Part shown: positions 12,504 through 26,047 of the stretch, in pieces
How the letters are laid out: each line of letters opens with the position of its first letter
Position numbering within the stretch: the stretch's first letter is position 1
Assembly: GCA_003342895.1 (NCBI GenBank)
Contig: PTFA01000010.1
Location: forward strand, 8,995,286 to 9,059,285
Direction: 5' to 3'
DNA: 64,000 nucleotides
Source of the DNA: Casuarius casuarius
Taxonomy: Eukaryota; Chordata; Aves; Casuariiformes; Casuariidae
Notes under the pieces: generated by a model
What the model saw: the letters and a program-made list of their open reading frames with translations, nothing else
Databases searched by the model: none
What the model was told of the DNA's origin: nothing
Position numbers and translations under genes: made by a program

Positions 12504-14432
12504 CTGAATTCCCTGTAGAAGATTCTTTTTCTCTAGGCAGGAAAATCTAGCAACTCCGGGTGAATGGGCCAAAGGAAAACACTGATTTTGTACATTTCCC
12601 TAACATTCAGGTGGCTTGAGCCATTCTAAGGGCTTGGAAGTCTTGCTTGGGGACTCTGAAACTTGCATTTTCAGAGTACTCGACAGACATTTTGGATAGA
12701 TGACAAATGTCTCCTTTCCATTAAATGCCTGTTTCTAACTTTTCCATTAAAATTTACTTTTTCCAGTCACAACATCTCACAGACGGGTTTGGGCTTTTCA
12801 TTCACATTTCTTCGTCTTCTCATGCTAAAGCTGTCAGTCAAAATTGCTGTTTTCTTCCCCTTAGATGGTCTGTAAAGTTTGTCCTCCCGTCTCCATACAC
12901 AGAATTAAAGCTGTATAACTTCATGTCATTCAAACATTATGTTCTTCTTCTGTGCAGTCTCTCTGATATTGACATCGCCCCTCACATGAAGTATTTCATG
13001 AACTTAACTGCTGAAACTTTGATCAGCAGTCAGATCTTCATCTTTCTTCATGGTTTTTTGTCTTCCGCATCTAACTTGAGATCCTTGTCTTCTTCATACT
13101 CCTGCAGCAGATAAGTGCTAACCTACTTCAATTTGGGGTGAAGCAACAAAGACCAAGAGCCCGTTGCTCCCTTGGAAGGAAGGCTCTGGACTAGTAGGGC
13201 AGATCAAAACAAACATGAAGTCTTGGATACTCTTTTTTAATACGTTTGAGTTCAAGCTCTGCCTCTCCTAATATAAAGAATAATACACTTTTTCCCAGGT
13301 TCTCATCTCATTCCCTTTGTCTTCCAAGCAAAATTTCTTTCATATGAAACTGGTGATTTAAGGAAGATTTATTCTGAGAACTTACTTTTTAAAGTCATAA
13401 GCCCTTTGAGGAAAGCCCTTCAGATTTTCTCTAGCTTTGTTTTGCAGCCATGATGGCCTGAAAAGAATGCATTGCTAGTTGAGATTATCATAAGAATGCA
13501 GAAGGCTGAGGCCTGGGCCTTTACATAAATAAATCTGTGAGCACAGGATTGCAGAATGGCAAGATTTGGCTATGGTTCCTCCTTCACTTTGATTAACCCA
13601 AAGGTCCACCAGGACACTGCCTTTCTACTTCCCTACTTCTATGTCTCTTAATGACTCTCTCTTGCTGCTCCCTTTAGACCTAGTCAGCTATCCCCTCCAC
13701 CATGTCCTCTTTCAAACATATTCCCAATGTGCATTCTTGGAAGGCACTTTTGAAGTCAGTGTTCTCCTTTTCGTAACAAAAATAACCATGAATTATAAGT
13801 GTAAACACATAAAGCACTTCAAAAAGTGTGTCTAACAAACCAAAATGATCAGTCTTAGTACTGTTACTTTGCTTCACTCAGCCCTACCTGTGGATGTTAG
13901 CTGGCATGGAGTAAGTTATCTGGACCACGTTTAGTGCTGTGCTGGGCACAATAGTCAAGTGTGTCTAGTAGGTGACCCCAACTTTGGTGAACAACTTAAT
14001 CTCTGAAAGGGTGGAGTGTAAAACAGAGAAAAGTAAAGGATCACCTTAAAACCAGCTGACAGAAGTTAAATATGTATTGTCTAGGGAAGGACTTATCTTC
14101 TCTCTGAAAATTATTCTAATGCAGATGTGTGGGAATACTTAAGCCACATGTGGCATCTGGTGAAAATAAAGATTTGTTTTGGCTGAGCTGGCTGTATTAG
14201 TAGATAGAGATCCTGCTTTGAACTAGATCTTAGTTCATAGCCTGCTGCTGCCTTGGGATTAATTTCAGAATTTCTGTTTGTTTTTAATATAGAGAAATTA
14301 CTTCCAGCTGATTTTTAAAGGTCTTTGTATTCTTCAAACATGCAAGCTCCTGAAAAGAGATGGGAAAGTCAGAAAAGACAGAAAATGACAGTAATTTTAG
14401 ATAACATCCACTGTTTCTTTTTTTCCTCTCAG

Positions 14433-14649
14433 TTTTGAAGAAGAGTTACCCTAATTCTGTAGAAGTTAATGGTGGTCTTGCCAAGAGCTGGAGTTTCATG
14501 CATTTATTCTTGCTGTGCTCTGTCTTTGCTGGAGAATCCTCTCTTACTTTGTGGAAAGGTTTGGACTGCACCACTACCTTTGCTCTGAAGCATTGCTGTG
14601 ACAATGCACAGACACATTTTCAGTCTGTCTACTGCTGTCTTATGCTGTG
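14433..14649 (+). other. strong splice-acceptor motif followed by open frame (doubtful terminal exon)
   Basis: ctgtttctttttttcctctcag ends at 14432 and is an excellent acceptor. The frame after it (LKKSYPNSVEVNGGLAKSW...) stays open for about 71 codons to a TGA at 14647-14649. The first 20 residues look protein-like; the rest is Cys/Leu/Phe-rich and looks like chance. No family recognised. It could be a non-coding exon, a cryptic site or nothing. Confidence 0.15.
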
Positions 14650-17600
14650 ACTCTTCCTTCCTAGGACACTATTTGGGGTGTTGGCCCATCCTTTGCCTGT
14701 CTTGGTCCAGAAGGCAATGGGAATGCTTGCAGAGACAGACAGATACCTATTATAGCTCTTGATTCCTGTTGTACTCTCCTGCTTTGAGGGTGTCTGCTTC
14801 CAACAGTGAAATGGAAAGCATAAGTGAAAGGAGAGTTTGGGATGGAGGAGAGTTATCAGGGGAAATCAGTATGGTGGAGGAGAGGAAAGGAGCAGAGCTC
14901 TTTTGCTAAAGAAGCTCAGACTGGTCACAACTGATATGAGGTTGCAAGGCAAGACGTCCCAGAGGGGTGATGCCAGCTGGGCATGCCTACACTCGAAGAG
15001 GTCTTACTAAAAGGCACAAATTTCCAAACACAGCCCAGCAGTGTAGCCTGTCCCTACACGAAGCAGTCTCTCTGCTCCCCTTCCTCCAAATAACTCAATG
15101 CATATCGCTGGATTGAAAAAACAACAACAACAACAAAAACAGACTTGAAAGGTCTGAAAATGTCAGTGCACTGGTGGTAGGAATTGGAGGCAGCGTCAAA
15201 TAAAGCAGCGTATTGGGAACACACGTTACTGAGTGGCCATAAACATGGCCAGTCTGAGTTCCTCTCTCTAAAAGCTACTGGCTTCCCAACTCATCTGCTG
15301 TGATAAAAGCAAGGCGAGACAAACTACTGCAATAGAGGGGAAAAAAAAAGTGTTCCCCTTCTCCCCACTGCAAGGAGGGGATTGTGGGTGGACTGATGAG
15401 GTGGGCAAGGAGAGATATTTCTATGTCTTCACTGCATGTGTAATACTCAAACTTCAAGTTATTTTTCTTCTGTGATTCAAGTCCAAGTTTTCAAAGGAGT
15501 TTATTATATGCCCCACTTTACTGTAATATCTCTTCAGATCTGATAAACCGTCTAAGCATATGTAATCACCTGGCCTTCTAGGCCAAACCCAACATACTGT
15601 AGAAAGGGTCTTGAGCGGGTGATTATTAAGGGAATAAAGCTGCTTGGGGTACATTCTTTTGATTAAGATGTAATATTTTAAGCATTGACCATAATTTATA
15701 GCATCTGTTAACCATAGACACTAGGTTTTTATTATTGTAACCATAATTTGTTTACCTAGATATTGCCATGAAGATTTAAGCAAACTTAGCTTATTCTGAA
15801 TTTTCTGAGCTAGTATTCTGTGGTACAGGTAGTCTGACTGAGCCCAATTCTCTGTTGCAAAAGAATAAATGGAAAGAAACCTCTGAGAATTTGATACATT
15901 CCTCTGCATTTATACCATTATGTCTTATAGTAGCATTTGACCTACACATTAACTGCTTGCTGCTGCAGTCCATCCTAGAGACTGCTGGAATTCAGACTAG
16001 ACCAAGTGGTTTCATCAGAAAGTATGCTTCATAGAGCACTACAGGATCCCTCAGAAAGCAAAGAAAAGTGTGGAAGGTAATGCAATCCAGAATAGTGCTT
16101 TTAACCATTTCACTTATTTCTTCCAGCTCCCCTTCAAAAGATAAACTAGTCTATTGAGCCAACAGAGCTCCATCAGCTGAATATTTCAAGGAGCAAGTGT
16201 AATAATGATGTCCTTCTGAAAAAATGCATCCATCATCTTCTAGACTTATAGACATCCCAAAACAGACTCTTGCCTCTCTTTATATTCCTCTGGTTCCCGA
16301 GACTTTGTGAACCACCTTTCTCCTCCGCATTAGCAGAAAATTGGGATAATTCAGTTTCTCACTCCAACTGAGCTCTCACCCCTGTGACTTCACCAGTCCA
16401 CACAATCCCAGCCATCCTGTAGCATGCTTACAACTGGGCTACTCAGTGAAGCAAGACTTCCACAGTGGTGTAGAGCTTCTCAGCCTTGATCCTTACTGCT
16501 TAGATTGGACAAATGTTAATGGCAATCTGAAGACTGTCTGGTCTATGGGAAATTAATGGATGACCTCAAACTAGTTCCAGCTGAACAGATGCAGTGCCTT
16601 CCAGCCACTGTCATAGATGGCTTCGACTGGAGAAAACAGATGAATGGTCAAACCCCTTTTTTTCAGAGAAGAGGTGGTTACATGTACAAAGCAACCTCTT
16701 AGGATATGTGCAGCAAGACCTTAACCTGCGGGATAGGCTCAGCTGTGAGACAACTGTCTGCCCCTTTTCAGGGCACATTTGCTGAGGAGCCAGAAAGGGT
16801 AAAAGACATAAAAGAGGATTTATGTGGAGAAGGATGAGAGGAGGGCTCTCTAATCAGGATATTATTTCAGAGAATCACCTTGAAATCCAATAACTATCCT
16901 TGGGCTTGCTAGAAAGCTGACCTGTCTGACTCATCTGATGTCCATTCCATAGATTAATAAAGGCATCCAGCACTCTTAAGTTGGCATCTTTCATCAACAG
17001 ATATTAATAGTACATTAAATCTAAAAAGACATCAAAGCTGCACTCTAATAGAAAACAAAGCTTTCTGTTATGCATAGTGCTTAAACAGCACTGTAGAGGC
17101 AGGCAAGGTGAAGAACTTTGGGGAAGGTCAGACTTTAGGAGATGTGGGAAGGGTAAATAATATTTTGCTGCTTTAGATTCTTGCCTCCTTTGCTGCCCAC
17201 AAGTTACTTCTGGATGGAGCATGTCAGGGAGTCTGGAACAGGAGAGACTTGTCTTATTTTACTTTGTATTTAAAGCTAAATACATAAAATAAGACATTTG
17301 CCATGATCTTCTTATTGAAAGAAATCTCACTGGCAAATATTCAAAATGATTGAATAGACAAAATAGTGTCATCTCAGACTGAAAATCACAGGAGTTTATA
17401 ATTTTTAAAACCAAACACAAAACAGCTAGGGGACTTAACAATTTACATTTTTATTTTCACTCCTAAACTGCTGAATCCATTTCAGTCACAGCTGGGACAA
17501 GGACAGCCAACAACAACACATTGCTCCTAGTGTGAGACCTTTTCATGGCCTCTTTTGGGATGCATCAAATGTTGATGACCAAATTATGACCCTTTCCACC

Positions 17601-18610
17601 TCCACCTCCTGAAAGCATAACATTTTGCCTATAGCCATCAGCCAAGCTTTTCAGAAATTTGAAGTACAGAATTAGGCCTTAAACATTAAGACTCCTTCCA
17701 TATTACTAAACAGGGTGATTCCTAAGCACCTGCCATGGACCTCAAAACTGTCAAGTACTTGGCAGCTTAAAGATCAGAAGGCAAGCAGCTAGGTATTGGT
17801 ATAGGATGAGCACTTTAATGTCAGGTTCCTTTTCTTTGAAGACTGGTAGCCTTAACAGTTGACTTTCCATGCAGAGAGCCACTGCCTTTCTCTTAGTAAG
17901 TACTGCATGTTTTCAACAGCACTAATTCTGTAGAGGAGGTGCAGAGTTAAATTTTAAAGTTGCTGCAGTACAGAGAAAATATGGAGCTCTCCTGTGTACC
18001 TTTCCAACTCATGGTGTATCCATGGCTTATCCAACAACACACTCAATATTACCTGAAGCAAAATGAGATAGAACATATCACTTAGGCTCAGGTGTTTTTG
18101 ACTGAGCCATTCGGATCTATTTCATTCTATTCTCATAAATGGGCAAGCAATGACAGTGAATGACCTAACAAAGATTTAGAGGCAGAGCTTAAAGGTTCAC
18201 TGAAACATTTGTTTCAATTACTTTAGAGTTTATTCAAGGCTTTCAAGCTTTCTGGTTCTGCAAAACAACTGGGTGAGATGGTTTATGAGAATAAACTTTC
18301 TTGTGAGGGTAGGGTGAAGGTCTGCTATAGCTACTCTGGAAAATCTTCAGACTTCTTCCCGAACTCACAAAAATAGGCTGGACTGAGGAACAAGATAGCA
18401 GTAGGATGATATAACCCAATCCCTTCCCGAAAGAAAAGGCATACTGGGTTTGTTTCAATGTTCTTCATTCTCTGTTTGCTCTGTTACAGTTATGACAGTA
18501 TCTCTCTACAGTGAGAAAATGTCATTTTCTCCCCTCAAAAAGTAGATCTAAGAAGTCATATTGAAAACTTAATGTATTATCACCAAACATTTGAGAGGAG
18601 TATGATCTAG
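14650..18610. other. non-coding stretch
   Basis: No gene or clear dispersed repeat seen. It includes a short CAA microsatellite at about 15117-15138. Confidence 0.6.
15117..15138. repeat. (CAA)n microsatellite
   Basis: About five CAA units within an A-rich run. Confidence 0.75.
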
Positions 18611-18684
18611 GTCTTGGGGTAAAATCCCGAGTCCAGTAAAGTCAGTAGGCTCTCCACTATTGAATTAAATGAACAGTTTCACAC
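18611..18684. repeat. diverged 'ggggtaaaatcc...aaagtcagtagg' repeat
   Basis: tcttggggtaaaatcccgagtccagtaaagtcagtagg, then tattgaattaaatgaa and cagtttcacac. This follows the sauropsid pattern 'ttggggtgaaatcctggccccactgaagtcaatggg ... cattgacttcaatggg ... ggatttcac'. Order and spacing fit; substitutions are many. Confidence 0.45.
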
Positions 18685-21600
18685 TTACTTTGTCTATCTG
18701 CTGGCTGGATACACTTTCCTTTTAATTCAGACTTTCTCAGAACAAATGACTAATTAAAACTGCCTTCTATAGCCATTTGTTAGGGGAAAAAAGAAACAAC
18801 AAAAGGTATTTGGTCTAGAGGTACTGCAAAAAGGTATTTTTAAATTAGAATACAGTGTAGGCTGGTCTTTTCACTTCTGACCACAAATCTGAGTCTGAAC
18901 AAGACCACTAAGGATGCTGGCAAAATGTCATCAGCCAGTGTCAGGAGGTGAATTTCCAGGAGATAAACAAAATAATCTCATTTTGCAAAAAATTGATAGC
19001 TTATTCACCAAAAGAGATAGTAATTGAACCACCTCACAAAAAGGGAAGCAGATACATATTAGTAGCAGTGCATGTACCAGAGAAGAGACTAGAACACATC
19101 AGACATTTCCTGAACTAGAAAAGAGTTCCAAAATATTATTCATTAAATTCTCCTTTATGGCACCTACCGTCACTCAGATCTAGTCTTATGCAAATCTGCC
19201 AGACAACATTTAGCTTTAGACCCATGGCATCCATCTGCCAGGCTTACACCACTCTGTACAGGCTCCTTTGACAACTGACAGTTGCTTAGAATTTTGACAT
19301 TTACCTCATATTTGGCCGACTTGTTTTATACTTGGGAATGAGTGCTACACAGGGAATCTTCAACTTGTGTTGGGACAAGCAGAGAGAATCTCTCCTTTAT
19401 TGAATTCTGGATTTTTTTTCAGTTCGAAAAGATAGCAGCTTGATATAAACAAATGTAATCTGCACATTTATACATAACCACATAGTTACTTTTTATGGGT
19501 TTCATCTTTTCAGAATCTGAGTGATTTCAAAGGATTTTCACAAAGTTCTTGAAGTAGGGAGACAAGATTATTAGAGAGAGCAAAGTATTGTTATGTTAAA
19601 TTTCGATAAAAATCATTTTTTTAGTTTTCAAGTGGGAAATTTCAACTTTTCATTAAAAAGGAAGCTGAAACATCCTAGAATTTAGGCTTAGAACTATTTT
19701 GCTTTAGAAAAAAAGAAAAAATGTCATTTTCAAGGAAACAGACCATGTTCTGTGAAATTTTTGGAAGAGTCAAAAAACACTTCTACCATCTCTGCACAGG
19801 AAACTTGCTAGAAATAAAGCACTAGAATTTGCTTACATTGTTATTATGTAAGATTCTTCAGTGGTATCTGTATTTGGGAACATAACACACAAATAAATGA
19901 AGTCAATTAAAATACATTTGGTCAGTGAAAACATGCAACTACTATGATTTTCATGTGCCATTATTTAATAGCAAAACCAACTCCTGCAAGACCTACTATT
20001 TGGAACAAACATCTCTGTTTCTGCCACTTATTAGAAGACAAAAATGAACACCACATAATTCTTGTCCTGAAAGAGTAAATAAGGGGCTACTTCTCTACCA
20101 TCGCAGCATTCCAGCCATCACTGAATATGAGGAAATCCTAGCAGTATTTTAGCTACAAGACTTTTACTCATTAATGATGTATAGAATAGTTCAAAGATTT
20201 TTTGATTTATTCTTGATGAAACAGTTAATGATTTTTTTTTTCACTCTCAGCTGTTTTAAAACAGCCCTTGGGAATCCTGAAACTCCCAAATTTGCCTTTT
20301 CTAACATGTTTTTTTCATTTCTATGGGGCATACATTTTAGTCTGTCATTAAAGCGTTGCTCAGAAATGGTGGGTTGTTCACAGCCAGCAGGCTCTTCAAG
20401 GGCTTTGTATGCTGACTGGTTGCTGTAACGTTCTTCATGTGTGCTAGGGTGTGAAGATAGATTTGTTTTAGGGAGTGGTTGCATGTGCTGAGCTATGCGA
20501 CACATTGGCTGACACTGGTTTTGATTTAAAAATCGTAACAGAGAAACCACTAACAACCTTCAAGCAATGCCTCAGCAATTCAGAGTACATAATAAGAAAT
20601 TACAGAAAGTTTGTAAACTACATGAAAGCCTTCTAGAGTGTCAAAATTTATAACCGCTGTGGGAGTTGCTAGGAGTTGAACCAAAGCCACTTAAATTACC
20701 ACCTTTTAATTAAATTCAGATGAACTAATGATTTGAAAGCATCAATCTACAATTGCTGTCCAGTAAGCTATTTGGAATATATGTTGGCACAATCATCACC
20801 TTAAACACAGGCTGCTTCTTTAGCACTTAGATCATTAGCACAATGGTTTGCACTGTCATAAGAAATCTGAAGAGAATGTGCAAGAATAAATAGGCAGGAA
20901 ATCTTAGCTACTGTCTCACTGCTGGAGGTATCCTCTGGTGCTTACAGAGGAGGTAATTGGCCTGTAGCATCCCTTGTGATCCAGCTGAAAAATCTTATGT
21001 CTGAGATACCTTGCTCTGTACATCAGATGTCCACTTTGGGCCATCAATCCTTTATGAAGCACCTTTCTTGAAAAAGATTCATTTAAATTAATTTGACACT
21101 TCCTATCCCTATCTGGTACCCTCTCTTTGAGTGTGATGTGTAGCTCTGCTTTGCATGCCCAGGCACCCTTACTTCTTCAGTACATTCAGAGAGTACGGAA
21201 TAACATTGGTCTTGTGTTACTTCAGTAGCGGTGACAGGGATTAAATAGAGCAGCTGAAGCAGAGAGAGCTACCATCATCTTCAGTTCAGCCTCAGAACAA
21301 CATAGTATCAAATTCATCTATGAACATATATCAGATTGAAGGAAGCTCAATAAATAGGCCACGTCCATAAAGTAGCATAATCTACTGTAGCCAGAGGAGA
21401 AAGGCAGCATGGAGCATGAATCAATCCCATTTGGAGTATTTTATGGAAAACTATGGCACATTCCATTCCTTTCCATAGGAGCTCACACAGACATGAGAAG
21501 TAAATGGCTTTAGGGAAATTTTTGACAGCTAGGATATTTGACTCATTAAGTAAAAATGTGTTCTTATCCTGCCTGACTTCCTCCCCTCTTCTACTCTGCT

Positions 21601-22568
21601 CCCCCATTTTCAAAATGGCATGCCGAACCATCTTCTAAAAAGAAAGGCTACCTCTGATTAAAAGGCCTCAAAAGTGGGCAAGATCCCTGCAGAAACAGAA
21701 GTGCTGTAAAGTATTCCAGGCTGCTGTTGTCCTCTTCATTTTGTTTGCTTAGGTGGTACAAACACTTGTAAGCTTTTCCTCAGGTGCAAACAGAAGGAAA
21801 ATGACTATTCACTGAAAATCTGATTAAGGATATAAAGTCATCCAGTCATCCCACGCTAGGCTGACTCAGCCTAGTCTGTAAAATCCATGCAGGAGCTTAA
21901 GGAAGCCGCAGACTTACTAATAGCCTTGTCTAAAAGCTTTATCTAAAGTGAATGTGGTTTGGTTATTTCAAAACTGTTTCTTCCCATTTCCTGTGAGGTA
22001 TGAATTTCACAGGAGATGAAGACACTTTAGTGTACGTACTTGATCTAAAGGCCAGATCTAAAAGACACTTAGCTCCCTACCGTGTATTTAAATGCTTTGC
22101 TACCCCTGGGAAATTAACATCCTACATGCTATGAGTGACATGTTATAAAACCAGTGAGAATTAAAGTGGGAGAATGTCAAGCTGCTTTTACATGGAGAAT
22201 TGAGACCTTGTTTTGTTGTTTGTCAATTTTTTCTGCTAAGCAAAGCTTCAGTAGTCAGCTTCCTTTTCTCCTAATCTGCAGCTGCTTCATTGGCTATCCA
22301 TCATCTTTATTATAGTGTAATTTCTGTACGTCATTCTCTTACATTAATCAGAAGCAGACCAAGTGGGAGAGAAATTGCTCCACAGGGATGAGATCTGTTG
22401 CTGTAAATAATATGTTGAATAAGAGTGGAATTCAGTGCAAGATACACTATACTTGTTTACACATGTTGAATTAGTGGCTTTTATCTATAGGACACATTGC
22501 AGATCTTTATTGCAGTCATTTATGGCCATAATCCAACAGTGTTTGGAAGAAAGTTTTTAGTAGCAAAG
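18685..22568. other. non-coding stretch
   Basis: AT-rich, with no gene seen. A perfect 16-bp palindrome GCTGTTTTAAAACAGC lies at 20250-20265. Confidence 0.6.
20250..20265. repeat. perfect 16-bp palindrome
   Basis: GCTGTTTTAAAACAGC equals its own reverse complement. It is short enough to occur by chance in 64 kb. Confidence 0.9.
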
Positions 22569-22646
22569 TGGTTCCATTGATTTTACTATCATTGTTAAGT
22601 TGCATAAAGCTAAGCACCCACTGTAGTACTGTGATCAGTTGGGGCT
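22569..22646. repeat. diverged 'cattgatttta...taagcaccc...tcagttggggct' repeat
   Basis: ttccattgattttactatcattgttaagt, then ataaagctaagcaccca and gatcagttggggctcag. These match in order the sauropsid pattern 'cccattgacttcaatgg ... agtaaagttaagcacatgctt ... ctgaatcggggcc'. Family name not certain. Confidence 0.45.
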
Positions 22647-24643
22647 CAGAAGCTTGAAATCAGAAGCTGGTCCATTGGCAACAGGTACTGCTTGAAATAT
22701 GTAATAATGCTAAACAGCAATATTTGAAATAGGAAGGATTTTAGAGACTCCATTTCTTCACATTCAAGTCATGGTATGGGTAAAATCATCACCAAATTAA
22801 ACATTGCTGGGGAAGCAGAAAGAAAAGGGAATAAGGGTAAAGGAAGCAAATGAAAATTAGTTAAAACAAACATAAACATAAAGTCAACCTTGGAAAAATT
22901 AAGGATGCTTTATCTTGTGTTTTACCCCTTGGGACTGTTACTGGCCACTTACTGCTTTGACGGGTTTTAGATATTAATGAGAATGTCAATGAAAATATTA
23001 ATAAGAAGTAGAAGCTTAATAGATATAAACCCCAGATGTACATTTTCTTTCTGATTTGTATGGACCACTGAATACTTAAGGTAATGGTAAGGTATTAAGT
23101 GGGTCCCTCTGGTGTCTAAATCAAGGCTATTTTGTATAAACTTTGACATGGTATTGGAGCTTTTATACCTTTTTCATACTGTGTGTGAATTCAAGAGTAT
23201 AACCAGTTTGTGGGAAACTCCCAGTCATTTCTGTAAACAAAGGTATGTAATTATACGTAATTATATTATTCCTAATTTATATAGTTATAAATATACTTGT
23301 AAACATAGATAAAATATGTAATCAGATGTATTATTCAATGCTACTGAACAGCATGCTGTGATCTATGAATTTGCCACACACTCTTGATTCCAAACATTTG
23401 AAGTCTTCTCCTCCATAAAGTCTATGGCTTTAATTTCTCAATAACTGCACAGCTATTAAATGTTAATCTTTCATTCAATTAAGTTCACTGGAAATTTGGA
23501 TTGTTGATCCGGTTTAGCAGCTTAGCCCTTAAAAGCTGGATGTGTTGAAGGTGATATCACTAAAATGTTCTCACTTATTTGCAAGGCTATGACTTTAAAT
23601 GTTAATTGCCTAGGATAACTGCAGATAAGTGGGAACACAGTAGAAGGAAAACAGAGGATAGCAACGAAAAAGCTACCACTTTTTGGTTGTCTGAAGTCAT
23701 GGTCATTCTTTGGGTGGGAAGGGTAGTCCATGATCATGTTGGACACCTTGTGAAAAGCTGTAAGGAAAGACATAGCTTTCCATTCTCTCCTGGGAGCAAA
23801 GTAGGGAAAGAGGGTAGAAATGAAGATTGACCAATACCACATCTGCCTAGGGAAGCAGATCCTTCCTTAACCCTGAGAAATACCATGTCCTGAGGCTTGG
23901 GAGGCATGACATCAGGCTTCTAACAGTGAAGAGAAAGAAAGTTTACATACATGAAGCAAAGTAGAGCAAACAAAAAGGAAAGTGAGGGAGGCTTTCCCTC
24001 CTTTCTTTTGAGATGATTCTGTGTGGTTTCCCTCAGAATCCACAAATATTTCCAGAGATTTCCAAAACTGTTTTATTCCTAAACAATTTTGGCTTGAACA
24101 TCTTTTCTATGAGTAGTCCCAAGATATTCTAAATTGTCTCAAATATATTGACAAAGGCTTAGCTTTCACAAGGAAGCTCAACAAAATTTCAAGGATGCCT
24201 CAGGTCCAATTTGTACAGTTTTGTTTGGGGCTTTTCTTTCTTGTGCGATAGTACTCACTCCAAAGTTCATGAATCCATGACACACTCTTCTGAGCAACAG
24301 GCCAGCTCTGTGGGTCCCATTTCCCTGGCAGATGCCAGGCACTCATTCGTGGAGGCTGAGTCTTTTATTAATAGAACAAATATTGCCTGACTAGCAGTAG
24401 GACAAACTCATCCCCTTCTCCTCCCCGCTTCCATCCCCTAGTTCTCACCAAATGACTCTCCTAAATGGGTAAGAGTGCACGTCAGTCCTTGTGCTGCAGC
24501 TGCCAAGAAGACTGCAAATGGTCCTTGTGGTTTCCATAATGAGGACACCTGCCCCATAAGGTCTGGCCTGAGACCACCAGCTAATTCCGTGCTGGCCATC
24601 TGACAATAACTTTCAGCCATTCGTTTTCCTTTTAAAGTGTCAG

Positions 24644-24673
24644 TATGTGTGTGTGTTTGTGTGTATGTGTGTA
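24644..24673. repeat. interrupted (TG)n microsatellite
   Basis: tatgtgtgtgtgtttgtgtg continuing as tatgtgtgta, about 30 bp of alternating TG with two interruptions. Confidence 0.85.
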
Positions 24674-26037
24674 GGGCCATTTTTCTTCTCTTTTATTAGT
24701 CTTTTTTTCACCTGCTGCCAGATAAACAGCATGGGATAAGAGTCTGCTTCATGCCAGACATAATTTTGAATTTAACTTGCCATTCTTTTTGCTCTTGATA
24801 GAACTTGACAGGCAAGCAGACAAGCACCTAAATTAACTTAGCTCCTAACCAGCACTTAGACAGGCCAAGAATAACACAGAGATAAATTGGAGGGGTAGAG
24901 TATGGTGATGGAGTTGAGAAGGAGGGGGGAAAAGCATGAGCGAAGGGAAAAAAATGAACTTTGGACTGGAGAAGTTTTAAAAAAATAATTATTCAAAGCA
25001 TAACAACATGACACAAGGCTGCCAGAAAAACCTCATCCTTGCGAGGAGGGCAGCTCATACGCAGTGGGAAAAACCCAGACGCACATTTGCCTCTGGGACA
25101 GCATGGATTTAAACGCAAGACAACTTCGTAAATGGAAATGAATGCAATGACCTCAGCTTAGGTCGCAAGAGAGTAGAAGCCCACCATGTTATGAAACTAC
25201 TGCTGAATTAGGCATATTTGGCAGCATGAGTGTTTGGGAGAGGCCCAAGGATGAGCAAGTTTTGAGAATTTGATTTCATTTCAAAGGAGGGTGGTCTTTC
25301 CATTCCAGGGTCAGCAACAGGACAGTGCAGTGGGTGTAGAGGTGGAAAGGGAAGCACACAGTTTGGCTGACTGTCATGACCTCTGGATAATTGGAGATTT
25401 AACTTTCCACGTCTCAACACTCCCTAAATCTTCCCACACTAGCCAAGTCACCAAAAAAATAGGTGGAGGAAAATCTTCCTACGTGGAGGAAGGTACATAA
25501 TAGCTGTGTTATGACATTCTTCCTTATGAGCTGTCTTGTCACAACAGACACCAGTTATTAAAGGCTATAATACAAGGGTTTTTTGTTGTTCACAACTGAA
25601 GCTCTAATAGATAACGTGTCAAACTGGAAGTATTTGGAAAGTGTGGGAAGAGAACGCAGTGAGCATTGGGTAGACTTGTAAAGAACAGTGAGTTATGTCT
25701 GGAGCAAAGGGGTGTGTGCACATACATACTCAATGCTGCAAGTTTTGTTGCAGAAACATTTTATTTAGAATGATTTTTATGATTTCATCCCATGCCCCTT
25801 CATGATACACGGTAAGGCAAAATTAATTGCTGAGAGATAATTATGGGGTACATACACCTATGTCTAAAGCATAGAGAAAGAAAAGTTTGTCAGGTGGATC
25901 AGAAGCAAAACTCCCCAAAGCTCAAAAAGGTTTGACAACCAAGTCTGGGATGAAAAGAGAGCTTCAGAACTGCTCTCTTTGCTATACAAAAATGTATTTT
26001 GGTAAGGTGGACAGTAAAAAGCAATAAACTTAAAAAA

Positions 26038-26047
26038 TATATATATG
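26038..26047. repeat. short (AT)n run
   Basis: Five AT units after a short A-run. Confidence 0.7.

Larger units (their letters stand above)
8473..14432. other. non-coding stretch
   Basis: No gene seen. It holds an AAAT microsatellite (8757-8777) and a poly-T tract (12483-12503). Open frames such as 11597-12010 (minus, 137 codons) and 12003-12386 (plus, 127 codons) are low-complexity Ser/Phe/Leu-rich translations of pyrimidine-rich DNA, without domains. Confidence 0.6.
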
